Source: Halopseudomonas xiamenensis (GTDB lineage: Bacteria; Pseudomonadota; Gammaproteobacteria; Pseudomonadales; Pseudomonadaceae). Taken from it: a stretch of DNA of 64,000 nucleotides. A program made the translations under genes and the position numbers. The notes under the pieces are model-generated. The model ran no database searches, was not told the origin of the DNA, and saw nothing but the letters and a program-made list of their open reading frames with translations. Positions 43,556-51,520 of this stretch are shown piece after piece; position 1 is the stretch's first letter, and each line of letters begins with the position of its first letter. The stretch spans positions 1 to 64,000 of the forward strand of contig NZ_JACLGO010000008.1 of assembly GCF_014219065.1 (NCBI RefSeq), given 5' to 3'.

Positions 43556-44734
43556 ATGAATGATGCATTGCTTTCCGGCAAGGCTGCGATTGCCGGGTTG
43601 GGCGCTACCGAGTTTTCCAAGAATTCCGGGCGCACCGAACTGCGCCTGGCAATGGAGGCAACCCTGGCGGCACTGGCCGACGCTGGTATCGACCCCAAGG
43701 ACGTAGACGGTTTCAGCTCCTATTCCGTGGACAAGGTGCCGGAGTACGAGATTGCCCGGCTGCTGGGTTGTGAACAGGTCAAGTTCTTCTCCCAGGTGCC
43801 GCATGGCGGCGGCGCCGCCTGTGGTCCGGTGATGCACGCGGCGATGGCCGTGGCCACCGGCGTGGCCAAGACCGTGGTGGTCTACCGGGCGATGAACGAG
43901 CGCTCCTGGTACCGCTTCGGCACCGGCAGCTATGGTTTTGGTGATACGCCGCTGTTCGATAACGTCAACTACGGCTGGTACATGCCCCATGGTTTCCACA
44001 CGCCGGCCTCTTGGGTCGGCATGTTCGCCCGCCGCTACATGCACACCTATGGCGCCACCACCGAGGACTTCGGCCGCATTGCGGTCGCGGTACGCGATTT
44101 TGCCGCGACCAACCCGGCGGCGTTTTTCTACGGCAAGCCGATCACCCTGGAAGATCACCAGAATTCGCGCTGGATCTGCGATCCGCTGCGCCTGCTCGAT
44201 TGCTGCCAGGAATCCGACGGTGCGGTGGCCATGGTCATCACCTCGGTCGAGCGGGCGCGCGATCTCAAGCAGAAGCCGGTGATCATCAAGGGTGCTTCCC
44301 AGGGCATCGCCGATGGCCAGCAGAGCATGACCTCCTTCTACCGTGACGACATCACCGGCCTGCCGGAGATGGGCGTGGTGGCGAAAGAGATCTACCGCCA
44401 GTCCGGCCTGGGTCCGGATGCGATCCAGACCGCGGTGATCTATGACCATTTCACCCCCTTCGTGCTGCCGCAACTGGAGGAGTTCGGTTTCTGCGATCGT
44501 GGTGAAGCCAAGGAATTCATTCGCGCCGGTCACCATGCCCGTGGCGGTCGTCTACCGATCAACACCCACGGCGGTCAGTTGGGCGAAGCCTATATCCACG
44601 GCATGAACGGTATCGCCGAAGGTGTGCGCCAGGTGCGCGGCAGCTCGGTGAACCAGGTAGCCGATGTGGAAAACGTACTGGTTACCGCCGGCACCGGCGT
44701 GCCGACCAGTGGCCTGATTCTGGGCGTGGCCTGA
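43556..44734 (+). CDS. ltp2: Thiolase-like lipid-transfer protein, steroid side-chain retro-aldolase (Ltp2-like)
   Basis: The 392-residue thiolase-fold protein has the SCP2/Ltp arrangement (HGGGAACGPVMHAAMAV, DGAVAMVI, NTHGGQLGEAYIHGMNG) and lacks the canonical C-terminal thiolase cysteine loop CxG. Length agrees with Ltp2 (about 390 residues), a retro-aldolase that releases propionyl-CoA from the C17 side chain to leave the 17-keto steroid. Tyr residues in YRDD and near IYDHF may be the catalytic tyrosines described for this family, but I could not align them. It follows chsH1, the gene for the partner hydratase. DUF35-containing ChsH2 upstream is the known docking partner. Confidence 0.75.
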   Translation: MNDALLSGKAAIAGLGATEFSKNSGRTELRLAMEATLAALADAGIDPKDVDGFSSYSVDKVPEYEIARLLGCEQVKFFSQVPHGGGAACGPVMHAAMAVATGVAKTVVVYRAMNERSWYRFGTGSYGFGDTPLFDNVNYGWYMPHGFHTPASWVGMFARRYMHTYGATTEDFGRIAVAVRDFAATNPAAFFYGKPITLEDHQNSRWICDPLRLLDCCQESDGAVAMVITSVERARDLKQKPVIIKGASQGIADGQQSMTSFYRDDITGLPEMGVVAKEIYRQSGLGPDAIQTAVIYDHFTPFVLPQLEEFGFCDRGEAKEFIRAGHHARGGRLPINTHGGQLGEAYIHGMNGIAEGVRQVRGSSVNQVADVENVLVTAGTGVPTSGLILGVA

Positions 44735-44744
44735 GGAGCAGCGT

Positions 44745-45911
44745 ATGTATGTCGACCTGACTGCGGAACAGAAGAAGCTGCGCCTCGAGGTGCGGGATTA
44801 TTTCAACAACCTGATGACCGATGAACTGCGCTGTGAACTGCGTGGCTCGGAAGGCTCCGACTCGGCCAACCAACTGGTGCGGCAGATGGGCAGGGACGGC
44901 TGGCTGGCGGTTGGCTGGCCGAAGGAGTACGGCGGCCAGGGCTACGGCCCGACCGAGCAGTTGATCTTCTTCGAGGAGGCCAACATCGCTGGTGCGCCGC
45001 TGCCCTTCGTGACCATCAGCACGGTGGGCCCGGCCTTGATGCAGCATGGCTCGGCGGAGCAGAAGGAAACCTTCCTGCCGGGTATCGCCGCCGGGGAAAT
45101 CAACTTCGCCATCGGCTATTCCGAGCCGGGGGCCGGTTCCGACCTGGCCACCCTGAAGACCACGGCGCGGGTCGAGGAGGATGGTTTCGTGGTCAACGGC
45201 AACAAGCTGTGGACCTCCGGAGCCCATTCCGCCGATTACATCTGGCTGGCGGCGCGAACCAACCCGGAGGAGGCGCGGCACAGGGGCATCTCCATCCTGA
45301 TCGTCGATACCAAGGCCGAGGGCTTCTCGCACACCCTGATCCCGACCTGCAGCAATCCGACCGCGGCAACCTACTATGACAATGTGTTCGTACCGGGCAA
45401 TCGCCTGGTCGGTGAGTTGAACAAGGGCTGGCACCTCGTCACCGCCCAGCTCAACCATGAGCGCCTGGGGCTGGGGTCTTGGTCGGACCGGGTGGTGGGC
45501 ATCTTCCGCAAGGTCTATCTGTGGGCCAGGGCGCAGGACGAGCAGGGTCGTCGTGCGACGGATCAGCCTTGGGTGCGCAGTTTGCTGGCCGAATGCTACG
45601 CGAAGATCGAGGCCATGCGCCTGATCAACTTCCGCATCGCCGCGGATCTGGAACGGCAGCATATGGATGTGGCGTTGGCCTCGACCACCAAGGTGTTCGG
45701 CTCGGAGACTGTGGTGGACATCCTGCGCAAGCTCAGTGAAGTGGTCGGTGCCAATGGCCTGGTGCGCGAGGGCAGCGCAGCGGCCTTCCTGCTCGGCGAG
45801 CTGGAGTACGATGTACGCGCCTGCGTGACCCTGACCTTCGGTGGCGGTACCAACGAGATCCAGCGTGAGCTGATCGCGCAGTTCGGGTTGGGGATGCCGC
45901 GTTCGCGTTAG
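44745..45911 (+). CDS. Acyl-CoA dehydrogenase (ChsE-type, FAD-binding subunit)
   Basis: The 388-residue acyl-CoA dehydrogenase is full length with the FAD/substrate motifs GYSEPGAGSDLATLKT and VNGNKLWTSGA, and a C-terminal TFGGGTNEIQRELIAQFGLG. GAGGAG precedes ATG 44745. It lies 10 bases after ltp2 and ends the operon. With the 42015 gene it is expected to form the heteromeric dehydrogenase that acts on the three-carbon side chain. The order (SDR-chsH2-ACAD-chsH1-ltp2-ACAD) differs from that of Mycobacterium, where the two dehydrogenase genes are adjacent. Confidence 0.85.
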   Translation: MYVDLTAEQKKLRLEVRDYFNNLMTDELRCELRGSEGSDSANQLVRQMGRDGWLAVGWPKEYGGQGYGPTEQLIFFEEANIAGAPLPFVTISTVGPALMQHGSAEQKETFLPGIAAGEINFAIGYSEPGAGSDLATLKTTARVEEDGFVVNGNKLWTSGAHSADYIWLAARTNPEEARHRGISILIVDTKAEGFSHTLIPTCSNPTAATYYDNVFVPGNRLVGELNKGWHLVTAQLNHERLGLGSWSDRVVGIFRKVYLWARAQDEQGRRATDQPWVRSLLAECYAKIEAMRLINFRIAADLERQHMDVALASTTKVFGSETVVDILRKLSEVVGANGLVREGSAAAFLLGELEYDVRACVTLTFGGGTNEIQRELIAQFGLGMPRSR

Positions 45912-46120
45912 CGTGAAAGTCGCGCAGCGACGCCATCTGATGACCTTCTCCCGTCCTGGGAGGCGGCGCCCGCTCCCGGCGGGCCAGCCGCATTCACCAC
46001 GTCCCTGTGGATCAAGGTGGCGCGCAGCGTCGGAAGAGGGAGCGATCACGCCGCTGCGGACTTTCATTATTCGGGGTGCCGGTGGCGGCATGATCGTTGA
46101 GCTGGCCAAGACCGTGATAG

Positions 46121-46144
46121 AACCGGTGGTGACCCACCGGTTTT
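46121..46144 (+). terminator. Terminator of the side-chain operon
   Basis: AACCGGTGG (46121-46129) pairs perfectly with CCACCGGTT (46134-46142) around TGAC, followed by only a short T run (TTTTC overlapping the stem end). It is 210 bases after the last dehydrogenase stop. Confidence 0.65.
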
Positions 46145-46163
46145 CACGAGCTTTCAGGTTGTC

Positions 46164-46205
46164 GTCCGAGCAGACGATGTGGCCGGCGCCCCCAGGTCTT
46201 AAAAA
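46164..46205 (+). promoter_or_regulatory. Operator/promoter site I upstream of the SDR-SnoaL unit
   Basis: GTCCGAGCAGAC (46164-46175) is followed by GATGTG. After exactly 24 bases comes TAAAAA (46200-46205). The SDR start codon lies 31 bases further on. Confidence 0.7.
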
Positions 46206-46236
46206 GGAAACTGGATAAATTTCCTGGAGCGGAGCC

Positions 46237-47115
46237 ATGTCTGAACAACCTGCAATTGCGGTGGTAACCGGAGCCAGTCGCGGCGTGGGGCGAGGAATCG
46301 CAGTGGCGTTGGGCTGTGCCGGCATGACCGTGTATGTGACCGGCCGTACCCTCAGTGGCCAAGGGCAGGAAGAGGTCAACGGCCAACTGCTGGGCGGTAG
46401 TCTGGACGAGACCGTGCAGTTGATCAATCGCGCCGGAGGCTGCGGCATCGCGGTGGCCTGCGACCATGCGGACGACACTCAGGTCGCCAACCTGTTCGGG
46501 CGGGTACAGCGGGAGCAGGGGCGGCTCGATCTGCTGGTCAACAATGCCACCTTCCTGCATTCCCAACTGGTCGCGCCTGGACCCTTCTGGACCAAGCCGC
46601 TGGACATGGTGGAGATGCTCAATGTGGGGCTGCGCTCGGCCTATGTGGCCAGTTACTACGCCGTCCCGCTGCTACTTGCGGCATCCCGCGGGCTGATTGT
46701 CTTTATTTCGTCCTACGGCGCCAACTGCTATATGCACGGCCCTGCCTACGGTGCGCAGAAGGCCGGCTGCGACAAGCTTGCTGCCGACATGGCGGTGGAC
46801 CTGGAGGGCACCGGTGTTGCGGCCCTGTCCCTGTGGCTGGGTTTGCAGCACACCGAGCGCAGCGCCCTGGTCGGCGCCGCCAGCGGCGTGGATTACTCGG
46901 CCTTCCTGGCTCAGGCCGAAACCCCTGAATTCAATGGGCGGGTCATCCACGCCTTGCTGAATGACCCCGAACTGGAACAATTCAGTGGCCAGACCCTGAT
47001 CAGTGCCGAGCATGCGCTGCGCTACGGGATTCTCGATAGCGAAGGTCGTCAGCCAGCATCGCTGCGTCAACAGCTGGGTGCGCCGGTACCGAGGCACCCG
47101 GCCCGGGTAGGATGA
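46237..47115 (+). CDS. SDR-family oxidoreductase (NNAT variant)
   Basis: The 292-residue SDR has TGASRGVG near residues 11-18, NNATF in place of NNAG, and YGAQK for Tyr-x3-Lys. The N-terminal extension of the first loop (TLSGQGQEEVNGQLLGGSLDE) resembles the larger SDR at 7588, which also has a loop insert and NNAV. The two may be paralogues with related substrates. GGAGCGGAGCC precedes ATG 46237. It forms an operon with the SnoaL-like gene (13 bases). Substrate unknown. Confidence 0.75.
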   Translation: MSEQPAIAVVTGASRGVGRGIAVALGCAGMTVYVTGRTLSGQGQEEVNGQLLGGSLDETVQLINRAGGCGIAVACDHADDTQVANLFGRVQREQGRLDLLVNNATFLHSQLVAPGPFWTKPLDMVEMLNVGLRSAYVASYYAVPLLLAASRGLIVFISSYGANCYMHGPAYGAQKAGCDKLAADMAVDLEGTGVAALSLWLGLQHTERSALVGAASGVDYSAFLAQAETPEFNGRVIHALLNDPELEQFSGQTLISAEHALRYGILDSEGRQPASLRQQLGAPVPRHPARVG

Positions 47116-47128
47116 AGGAGACGTCAAG

Positions 47129-47608
47129 ATGCAAGTGACAAGCCTGATGACGTTGGAGCAGCGTCTCTACCAGCTCGAAGCCCTTGAACAGATCCGACAG
47201 CTAAAATATCGATACCTGAATGCCTGCGACCTGAAGCAGGTAGAGGTGATCCGCGACTGTTTCGCGCCGGGGCCGATTCGAATTGATTACGGGGATCTGG
47301 GCGTGTTCCACGACCGCGACGACTTCCTCGCACTGTACACCCGGCTGGCCTGCCAGCCGGAGGTTGTCGATCTGCATCATGGCAGCAATCCAGAGCTGGT
47401 CCTCGAATCGGTGACCGAGGCGCGCGGTCGCTGGGCGCTATTCTATTTCAACTTGAACCCGCAAACGGGCATTACCCGCCAGCTGGGTGGGTTCTATGAA
47501 GACCGTTACCGCTTGACCGAAGCTGGCTGGCGCATCGTCGCGACCCGCTCGTGTATTCATTCTGTGGTAAATGGGCTCAGTCTTGACGGAGCGTCTACCC
47601 AGAGATAG
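47129..47608 (+). CDS. SnoaL/NTF2-fold protein, bile-acid dehydratase/isomerase-like candidate
   Basis: The 159-residue protein has the cone-shaped SnoaL_4 pattern: an N-terminal helix MTLEQRLYQLEALEQIRQLK, then YLNACD, HHGSNPELVL and a GRW strand followed by YEDRYRLTEAGWRI. BaiE-type 7-alpha-dehydratases have the same fold; against my recollection of BaiE the helix Tyr and Asp (spaced five apart) and the His of HHG are kept, while the strand Asp and C-terminal Arg of its active site are replaced here. It may therefore be a dehydratase-like or ketosteroid-isomerase-like enzyme with altered chemistry, or a binding protein. GAAGGAG precedes ATG 47129. Last gene of the catabolic island before fdxA. 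Confidence 0.6.
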   Translation: MQVTSLMTLEQRLYQLEALEQIRQLKYRYLNACDLKQVEVIRDCFAPGPIRIDYGDLGVFHDRDDFLALYTRLACQPEVVDLHHGSNPELVLESVTEARGRWALFYFNLNPQTGITRQLGGFYEDRYRLTEAGWRIVATRSCIHSVVNGLSLDGASTQR

Positions 47609-47697
47609 CAGGCCACAAAAAATGGCCGGGAGCCATTATTGACGCCACGCAGTGGCGGCCCGCAGGGTGGCCGCCAAGGATGGCAGGCCACAAAAAA
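47608..47697. repeat. 15-bp direct repeat flanking a GC-rich hairpin
   Basis: GCAGGCCACAAAAAA occurs at 47608-47622 and again at 47683-47697. The first copy is followed by AATGGC-CGGGA-GCCATT (47621-47636) and the second by the fdxA terminator; in minus-strand orientation both are hairpin plus T6. Between them GGCGGCC pairs with GGCCGCC (47655-47676). Confidence 0.65.
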
Positions 47698-47723
47698 GGC
47701 TGACTTAAAAGTCAGCCTTTTTT
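47692..47723. terminator. Bidirectional intrinsic terminator of fdxA and the SnoaL-like gene
   Basis: GGCTGACTT and AAGTCAGCC pair around AAA, flanked by A6 on the left and T6 on the right, 22 bases from the fdxA stop. Confidence 0.9.
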
Positions 47724-47745
47724 ACGCTGGAGCAGGGCGCTGCTA

Positions 47746-48069
47746 TCAGCGCTCCAGATGCTCCAGCTTGTCCGCTACGCCATCCCACTCTTCGGCGTCG
47801 GGCAGGGCGTCCTTCTTCTCGGTGATGTTCGGCCATACGTCTGCCAGTTCGGCGTTCAGCTCGATGAAGCCCTGCTGCTCTTCCGGTACCTCATCCTCGG
47901 CGAAGATCGCGTTGGCCGGGCACTCGGGCTCGCACAGTGCGCAGTCGATGCACTCGTCGGGGTGGATCACCAGGAAGTTTGGACCTTCGTAGAAACAGTC
48001 GACAGGGCACACCTCAACGCAATCGGTATACTTGCATTTGATGCAGTTGTCGGTCACAACAAAGGTCAT
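47746..48069 (-). CDS. fdxA: 7Fe-8S ferredoxin FdxA
   Basis: The 107-residue protein carries the [3Fe-4S]/[4Fe-4S] cysteine pattern in [17 protein letters not shown], followed by [12 protein letters not shown], and an acidic C-terminal extension ([16 protein letters not shown]) typical of Azotobacter-type ferredoxin I. It transfers electrons in the cytoplasm; the partner is not known. In P. aeruginosa fdxA lies between mutS and rsmZ/rpoS, and here mutS is on the same side while the other side is the catabolic island. GGGAGAGACCTGCC precedes the ATG at 48069. A Fur-like palindrome lies 122-138 bases upstream. Confidence 0.95.
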   Translation of the reverse strand: MTFVVTDNCIKCKYTDCVEVCPVDCFYEGPNFLVIHPDECIDCALCEPECPANAIFAEDEVPEEQQGFIELNAELADVWPNITEKKDALPDAEEWDGVADKLEHLER

Positions 48070-48190
48070 GGCAGGTCTCTCCCAGGAAGGCGCGTCACAA
48101 AGATGGCGCGCATTCTACCAGATGTTTCCATGTTGGTGCAGCGCGGGCGCGCAACTTTTGCCACGTTTGCGGCATATCCGAGCACGTTTA

Positions 48191-48207
48191 ATGATAATGA
48201 ATATCAT
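48191..48207. promoter_or_regulatory. Fur-box-like palindrome between mutS and fdxA
   Basis: ATGATAATGAATATCAT has perfect 6-bp arms (ATGATA/TATCAT). Read from 48193 it matches 14 of 19 positions of the classical Fur box. It could place fdxA under iron control; this is inference from position. Confidence 0.55.
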
Positions 48208-48217
48208 TTGATGGGCG

Positions 48218-50794
48218 TCAAGCCATTTCCGCTTTCCATTGATATAGCAGCTCCAGCGCCTGCCGGGGTGTCAGTTCGTCCGGTTTGAGCTGTTGCAGTG
48301 CATCCACCAGCGGGTGGGCGGCAGTGGCGAACAGGTCGTTCTGCACCGGCTGGCTGCTGGCGGCGTGGCTGGCCGAGGACTGGTTCAGGCTCTGCTGCTC
48401 CAGGTTGGCCAGGTGCTGGCGTGCGCGCTCGATCACCGGGCGCGGCACGCCGGCCAGCTGCGCCACCTGCAGGCCGTAGCTCTGGCTCGCCGGGCCGGGC
48501 AGCACGGTGTGCAGGAACACGATGCGTTCATTGTGCTCGGTGGCGTTCAGGTGCACGTTGGCCACCGTTGGATCGGTGTCGGCCAGGGCGGTCAGTTCGA
48601 AATAGTGGGTGGCGAACAGGGTGAAGGCGCGTATCCGGGCCAGGTACTCGGCGGCGGACCAGGCCAGCGACAGGCCATCGAAGGTGCTGGTGCCACGCCC
48701 CACTTCGTCCATCAGCACCAGGCTGGCATCGGTGGCGTTATGCAGGATATTGGCGGTCTCGCTCATCTCGACCATGAAGGTCGAGCGGCCGCCGGCCAGG
48801 TCGTCGCTGGAACCGATGCGGGTGAAGATGCGATCCACCGGTGACAGCTCGACCCGCGCCGCCGGGACAAAGGCGCCGATATGTGCCAGCAGCACGATCA
48901 GCGCGGTCTGGCGCATGTAGGTCGATTTACCGCCCATGTTCGGGCCGGTGATGACCAGCATGCGGGTATCCTGGGTCAGGTTCAGGTCATTGGCGACGAA
49001 GGGGCTGTCCAGTACCTTCTCCACCACCGGGTGGCGGCCCTGCTCGATGCACAGCTGGCCACTGCCTTCACTGAACTGCGGGCGGCAGTAGTCCAGGCTG
49101 ATGGCGCGCTCGGCCAGGCAGGCCAGTACATCCAGCTGCGCCAGGGCGGCGGCGCTGTCCTGCAGCCGTGCCAGGTCTTCGTTGAGGCGGTCGAGCAGTT
49201 CGTCGTACAGCTGCTTTTCCCGGGCCAGGGCGCGGCTGCGTGCCGACAGGGCCTTGTCCTCGAACTCCTTGAGTTCGGGGGTGATGAAGCGCTCGGCGCC
49301 CTTGAGCGTCTGCCGGCGGATATAGTCGGCGGGTGCCTGCTGCGACTGGCCGCGCGACAGCTCGATGAAGTAGCCGTGCACCCGGTTGTAGCCGACCTTG
49401 AGGGTGGACAGGCCGGTGCGCTCGCGCTCGCGGTTCTCCAGGTCGATCAGGTACTGGCCGGCGTTCTCGCTGATGTTCTGCAGCTCATCCAGTTCGCTGT
49501 CGTAACCGGCCTTGATCACGCCGCCATCGCGGATCACCGCCGGCGGATTGTCGATGATCGCCCGCTGCAGCAGTTCGGCCAGTTCGGGATAGGTCGATAC
49601 GATCTCGCCCAGCTCACGGATATGCGGGCTGGCGACCGGCTCCAGCGTGGCCTGCAGTTCGGGCAGGGCAGCCAGCGCATCGCGCAGACGCGCCAGGTCC
49701 CGTGGCCGGGCCGAACGCAGGGCGACCCGGGCGAGAATGCGTTCGATGTCGCCGATGCCCTTGAGCACCGGATGGATGGTTTCGTAGTGATAGTCCTCGA
49801 TCAGCCCGGCGATGCTGTCCTGGCGGGCCTGCAGGGTGGTCATCTTGCGCAGCGGACGGTTCAGCCAGCGGGCCAGTAGGCGGCTGCCCATCGCGGTGGC
49901 GGTGTGGTCCAGCACATCGAGCAGGGTGTTGTCGCGACCGCCGGCCAGGTTGCAGTCGATCTCCAGGTTGCGCCGGCTGGCGCTGTCGATCACCACGCTG
50001 TCCTCGAAGCGCTCCTGGGCAATGCTGCGCAGGTGCGGCAGCGCGGTGCGCTGGGTTTCCTTGGCATAGCCGAGCAGGGCGCCGGCGGCACCCAGGCCGA
50101 GGGTCAGGTCGGCGCAGCCGAAGCCGACCAGGTCCTTGGTGCCGAACTGCTGGGTCAGTGCCTTGTGCGCGCTGTCCTGGTCGAACTCCCAGGGTGCCCG
50201 GCGGCGTACCGAGCGCCGCCGCTCGATCGGCGTATTGGCTTCCCAGTCGTCGGGGATCAGCAGCTCGGCCGGGGCCAGGCGTTCCAGTTCACCGAGCAGG
50301 GTTTCCCAGCCACTCAGCTCCATGCTGGTGAAGCGACCACTGTTGATATCCAGGGTGGCCAGGCCGAAGGCACGTTCACTGCCGACCAGTGCCGCCAGCA
50401 GGTTGTCGCGGCGTTCGTCGAGCAGTGCTTCGTCGCTCACCGTGCCTGGGGTGAGGATGCGCACTACCTGGCGCTCGACTGGACCCTTGCTGGTGGCGGG
50501 ATCGCCGATCTGTTCGCAGATCACCACCGACTCGCCGAGCTTGACCAGCTTGGCCAGATAGCCCTCGGCGGCGTGGAAGGGGATGCCGGCCATGGGGATT
50601 GGCTGGCCGCCGGAGTTGCCACGGGCGGTGAGAGTGATATCCAGCAGACGCGCGGCTTTTTTTGCATCATCATGGAACAACTCGTAGAAATCGCCCATCC
50701 GATAGAACAGCAACTGATCGGGGTGCTGCTGCTTGATGCCAAAGTACTGCATCATCATCGGCGTATGGGTAACGGATTTCTCGGCGCGGCTCAT
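48218..50794 (-). CDS. mutS: DNA mismatch repair protein MutS
   Basis: The 858-residue protein starts [18 protein letters not shown], followed by the mismatch-binding Phe-x-Glu motif in [11 protein letters not shown]. It contains the core and clamp domains and a C-terminal ATPase with Walker [10 protein letters not shown] and [12 protein letters not shown]. The start at 50794 is set by family length; the frame stays open 185 codons further upstream, but that stretch overlaps cinA on the other strand and is not coding. The C-terminal tail ending in [14 protein letters not shown] is the dimer/tetramer module. It is transcribed away from cinA. Confidence 0.97.
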   Translation of the reverse strand: MSRAEKSVTHTPMMMQYFGIKQQHPDQLLFYRMGDFYELFHDDAKKAARLLDITLTARGNSGGQPIPMAGIPFHAAEGYLAKLVKLGESVVICEQIGDPATSKGPVERQVVRILTPGTVSDEALLDERRDNLLAALVGSERAFGLATLDINSGRFTSMELSGWETLLGELERLAPAELLIPDDWEANTPIERRRSVRRRAPWEFDQDSAHKALTQQFGTKDLVGFGCADLTLGLGAAGALLGYAKETQRTALPHLRSIAQERFEDSVVIDSASRRNLEIDCNLAGGRDNTLLDVLDHTATAMGSRLLARWLNRPLRKMTTLQARQDSIAGLIEDYHYETIHPVLKGIGDIERILARVALRSARPRDLARLRDALAALPELQATLEPVASPHIRELGEIVSTYPELAELLQRAIIDNPPAVIRDGGVIKAGYDSELDELQNISENAGQYLIDLENRERERTGLSTLKVGYNRVHGYFIELSRGQSQQAPADYIRRQTLKGAERFITPELKEFEDKALSARSRALAREKQLYDELLDRLNEDLARLQDSAAALAQLDVLACLAERAISLDYCRPQFSEGSGQLCIEQGRHPVVEKVLDSPFVANDLNLTQDTRMLVITGPNMGGKSTYMRQTALIVLLAHIGAFVPAARVELSPVDRIFTRIGSSDDLAGGRSTFMVEMSETANILHNATDASLVLMDEVGRGTSTFDGLSLAWSAAEYLARIRAFTLFATHYFELTALADTDPTVANVHLNATEHNERIVFLHTVLPGPASQSYGLQVAQLAGVPRPVIERARQHLANLEQQSLNQSSASHAASSQPVQNDLFATAAHPLVDALQQLKPDELTPRQALELLYQWKAEMA

Positions 50795-50887
50795 GAAGTT
50801 CCCTGATTCGATATTTCTGGTGGTGCGGCGCCGTAGTCTAACAAAGCGGCGCCGTATTTTGAGCGCAAGATACTGAAGGAGATGCAG

Positions 50888-51406
50888 ATGTCGCAATATG
50901 ATCCCCTGATCGATTCCGCCGCCGCCCGACTGGGCAATGCCCTGCGTCAGTTGGGCCTGCGTGTGACTACCGCCGAGTCCTGTACCGGAGGCGGCATTGC
51001 CGAGGCGATCACTCGCGTCAGCGGCAGCTCCGGCTGGTTCGATACCGGTTTCGTCACCTATGCCAACCACAGCAAGATGCGCTGGGTGGGGGTGCCCGAG
51101 GAGGACCTGCAGCAGTTCGGTGCGGTGAGCGAGCCGGTGGTGCGGTCCATGGCCGAAGGGGCGTTGGAGGCGGCCGGAGCAGACCTGGCGGTGGCTGTCA
51201 GCGGTATCGCTGGGCCGGAAGGTGGTACGCCGGAGAAACCGGTGGGCACCGTCTGGTTCGCCTGGGCGGTGCGCGATCGTGGCGTGTTGACCCAGTGCCG
51301 GCGTATCCAGGGCAACCGCCGCGACGTGCGTGCCCAGGCGGTACTGCACAGCCTGCAGGGGCTGATCGCCGAGACCGAGAAGCTGGCTGTGAACCGCTCG
51401 GCATAA
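50888..51406 (+). CDS. pncC: Nicotinamide-nucleotide amidohydrolase (CinA C-terminal type)
   Basis: The 172-residue stand-alone CinA C-terminal domain has the family motif [24 protein letters not shown], read in two parts around the nucleophilic Ser, and [17 protein letters not shown]. It deamidates nicotinamide mononucleotide in pyridine nucleotide recycling. AAGGAG lies 6 bases before ATG 50888; the in-frame ATG at 50882 is part of that site's spacer. It precedes recA, as in many proteobacteria, with 114 bases between. Confidence 0.93.
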   Translation: MSQYDPLIDSAAARLGNALRQLGLRVTTAESCTGGGIAEAITRVSGSSGWFDTGFVTYANHSKMRWVGVPEEDLQQFGAVSEPVVRSMAEGALEAAGADLAVAVSGIAGPEGGTPEKPVGTVWFAWAVRDRGVLTQCRRIQGNRRDVRAQAVLHSLQGLIAETEKLAVNRSA

Positions 51407-51451
51407 TGCATCAGCAGGGGGTAGGCGTGCCCGGACAACTGTGAAATAATA

Positions 51452-51467
51452 CTGACCATATATACAG
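51452..51467 (+). promoter_or_regulatory. LexA (SOS) box of recA
   Basis: CTGACCATATATACAG fits CTG-N10-CAG exactly. It lies 54 bases upstream of the recA start codon. Confidence 0.92.
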
Positions 51468-51520
51468 TATTAAATCTTATCCGGGGCGCTCGCGCACCCG
51501 CCATACCAAGAGGATGCACA

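Larger units (their letters stand above)
45912..46236 (+). other. Intergenic region (325 bases)
   Basis: No gene is evident. The first 200 bases are GC-rich without clear coding pattern. A terminator (46121-46144) and operator/promoter site I (46164-46205) occupy the right part; the rest is leader of the SDR gene, whose ribosome site lies just before ATG 46237. Confidence 0.7.

Noticed and set aside
44682-46478. 598-codon minus-strand frame
   Set aside because: It runs through the acyl-CoA dehydrogenase gene, the terminator and the operator at 46164; composition is antisense-like.
47639-48288. Plus-strand frames 47639-47992 and 47758-48288
   Set aside because: They are antisense to fdxA, which has unmistakable cysteine motifs, and cross a strong terminator or the Fur-like site.
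50795-51349. 185-codon N-terminal extension of MutS
   Set aside because: It overlaps pncC on the opposite strand and lacks similarity to MutS; the family start MSRAEKS at 50794 gives the usual length.
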